Positions 63,117 to 64,000 of a stretch of 64,000 bases of DNA are shown one piece after another. Both the position numbers and the translations under genes were made by a program. Source of the stretch: Rhynchonema sp. JSB1_4 (taxonomy: Eukaryota > Nematoda > Chromadorea > Monhysterida > Xyalidae); contig JASAMV010004882.1 of assembly GCA_030248065.1 (NCBI GenBank), forward strand, positions 124,001-188,000, given 5' to 3'. Numbering within the stretch: the stretch's first letter is position 1; each line of letters starts with the position of its first letter. The notes under the pieces are model-generated. The model was given only the letters and a program-made list of their open reading frames with translations, made no database searches and was not told the origin of the DNA.

Positions 63117-64000
63117 CTAGCATGGTAATGCTGAGCGACATATGGTTCATTCCCTATATTGCTCGAGCGAAATTTTCGACGTCGCACAACTTGGACAAAG
63201 CTTGACTTTAGAAGCCCAGAAGTTCACACAACCTGTATATCCCAACCGCCGCGCGCCATACAAAATTTCATTTCCCTGCGTCCCCGTACGCGCGATTGCG
63301 GGTAAGATACAGTTGACATTTTTGAAAAAACGTTCTTTCCCTTTTTCTTCTGCCAATAACGGGCCAGGGGCCAAACGTTACCGGACACCAAAATTTTAAT
63401 ATTGCATATGGGGTTTTCGCACCCGAGAAGCACGATGGTGCTATTGTTGACTTCATACCATATGTGGACTGGAAGTCTGCTAGCCAGCGCAACATGTGGC
63501 GTGTGGCGTGCAAAGCAGTGTGTGTCTGCACGGTTGCATGGGTATAAGTGCAACTTTGAGCCGCAGCCAGACCGCGTTCCCGTAGTCGCTGGTAAGGCCA
63601 GACAGAGAGCATTTTTTTACTTTTTTAATCCATCCCTGCAGGTCACCGTCATCAGCGCAGCGTCATCCAGCGGTTCTGTGGCTGAAGTCGAAGATGTCTT
63701 TGCGGGGAAAGCCCTTGCGCACTGGTACGTTATGCTGGTGCCAAGTGACTGAGTTTTTCCAAGTGTCCTGACGAGGGGCAAGGACTGTTTTTATAGAGCT
63801 TGTATTGTGTATCTTGGACATCAGACTTTATTTAGTATTTTTCCAAAAATTTTTTTATTTTTTGCGCAATTTTTTAAATTTGCTCCTGCTCGCTTTTTTT
63901 GCCTTCATTTATTTCTCTGTTTTTTTCCTTTTCATTGCTGCCTTCATCAAGCTCTCACTTTTTATGGTGTCTTCTACTAATAGATAATATTAATCTGTCA
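63117..64000. other. Probable upstream part of the minus-strand gene, unresolved
   Basis: Both strands are open over much of 63140-63750. The related domain copy (63210-63275, minus) lies here but ends in a stop after about 25 further codons without a good donor, so it may be an alternative or decayed exon. The last 200 bases are AT-rich and carry no clear feature. Confidence 0.3.

Noticed and set aside
63142..63752. Plus-strand gene with AQLGQSLTLEAQ and DFIPYVDWKSASQ segments
   Set aside because: Splice phases do not give a consistent ending, and the synonymous-change pattern between duplicated segments supports the minus strand.

Overview
The window is eukaryotic DNA, almost certainly from a nematode. 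It holds a cuticle collagen with the N-terminal membrane-anchor domain, many short (TTAGGC)n arrays (the nematode telomere hexamer), and compact multi-exon genes with GT-AG introns. I reassembled nine gene models by hand from open frames and splice phase. Along the window they are: a two-membrane-segment glycine-rich protein (3938-5392, +); an MFS transporter of the SLC49/FLVCR type (12107-20454, +); a cuticle collagen (16278-17720, -) lying inside the last intron of that transporter; mitochondrial ATP synthase subunit b (29596-32068, +); selenoprotein W with an in-frame UGA and a SECIS element (32636-34234, +); phospholipid scramblase (35423-38902, +); RNA polymerase II subunit RPB9 (44594-47466, +); an SLC2/GLUT-type sugar transporter (50836-53917, +); and an FkbM-type methyltransferase-domain membrane protein (58903-62344, +). 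Orphan exons are also visible: a C-type lectin C-terminus (26050-26233, -), a terminal exon near 62.9-63.1 kb (-), and two weaker ones.

The rest is dominated by short non-autonomous DNA transposons. At least eighteen insertions can be delimited by perfect 8-bp target-site duplications, and most end in CAGTG, CAGGG or TAGGG, as expected of the hAT superfamily. They are nested up to four deep (0-3.2 kb, 8.9-12 kb, 27.3-29.5 kb, 40.1-44.3 kb). Several carry arrays of a family-specific hexamer near their ends (GGCCCG, CGACAC, TTAGGC, CGGGAT). TTAA-flanked (piggyBac-like), TA-flanked and long foldback elements make up the remainder.

The genes are housekeeping or structural and do not form one pathway; ATP synthase b, SelW and scramblase lie in the same orientation but are spaced too far apart to call an operon. 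The most notable item is SelW: its UGA sits at the CxxU redox site (C10/U13), and a well-formed type II SECIS lies about 110 nt after the stop. As far as I know, Caenorhabditis decodes UGA as selenocysteine only in thioredoxin reductase, so a Sec-containing SelW in a nematode would mark an ancestral selenoproteome retained here. All models come from reading the sequence; no alignment or database search was run.
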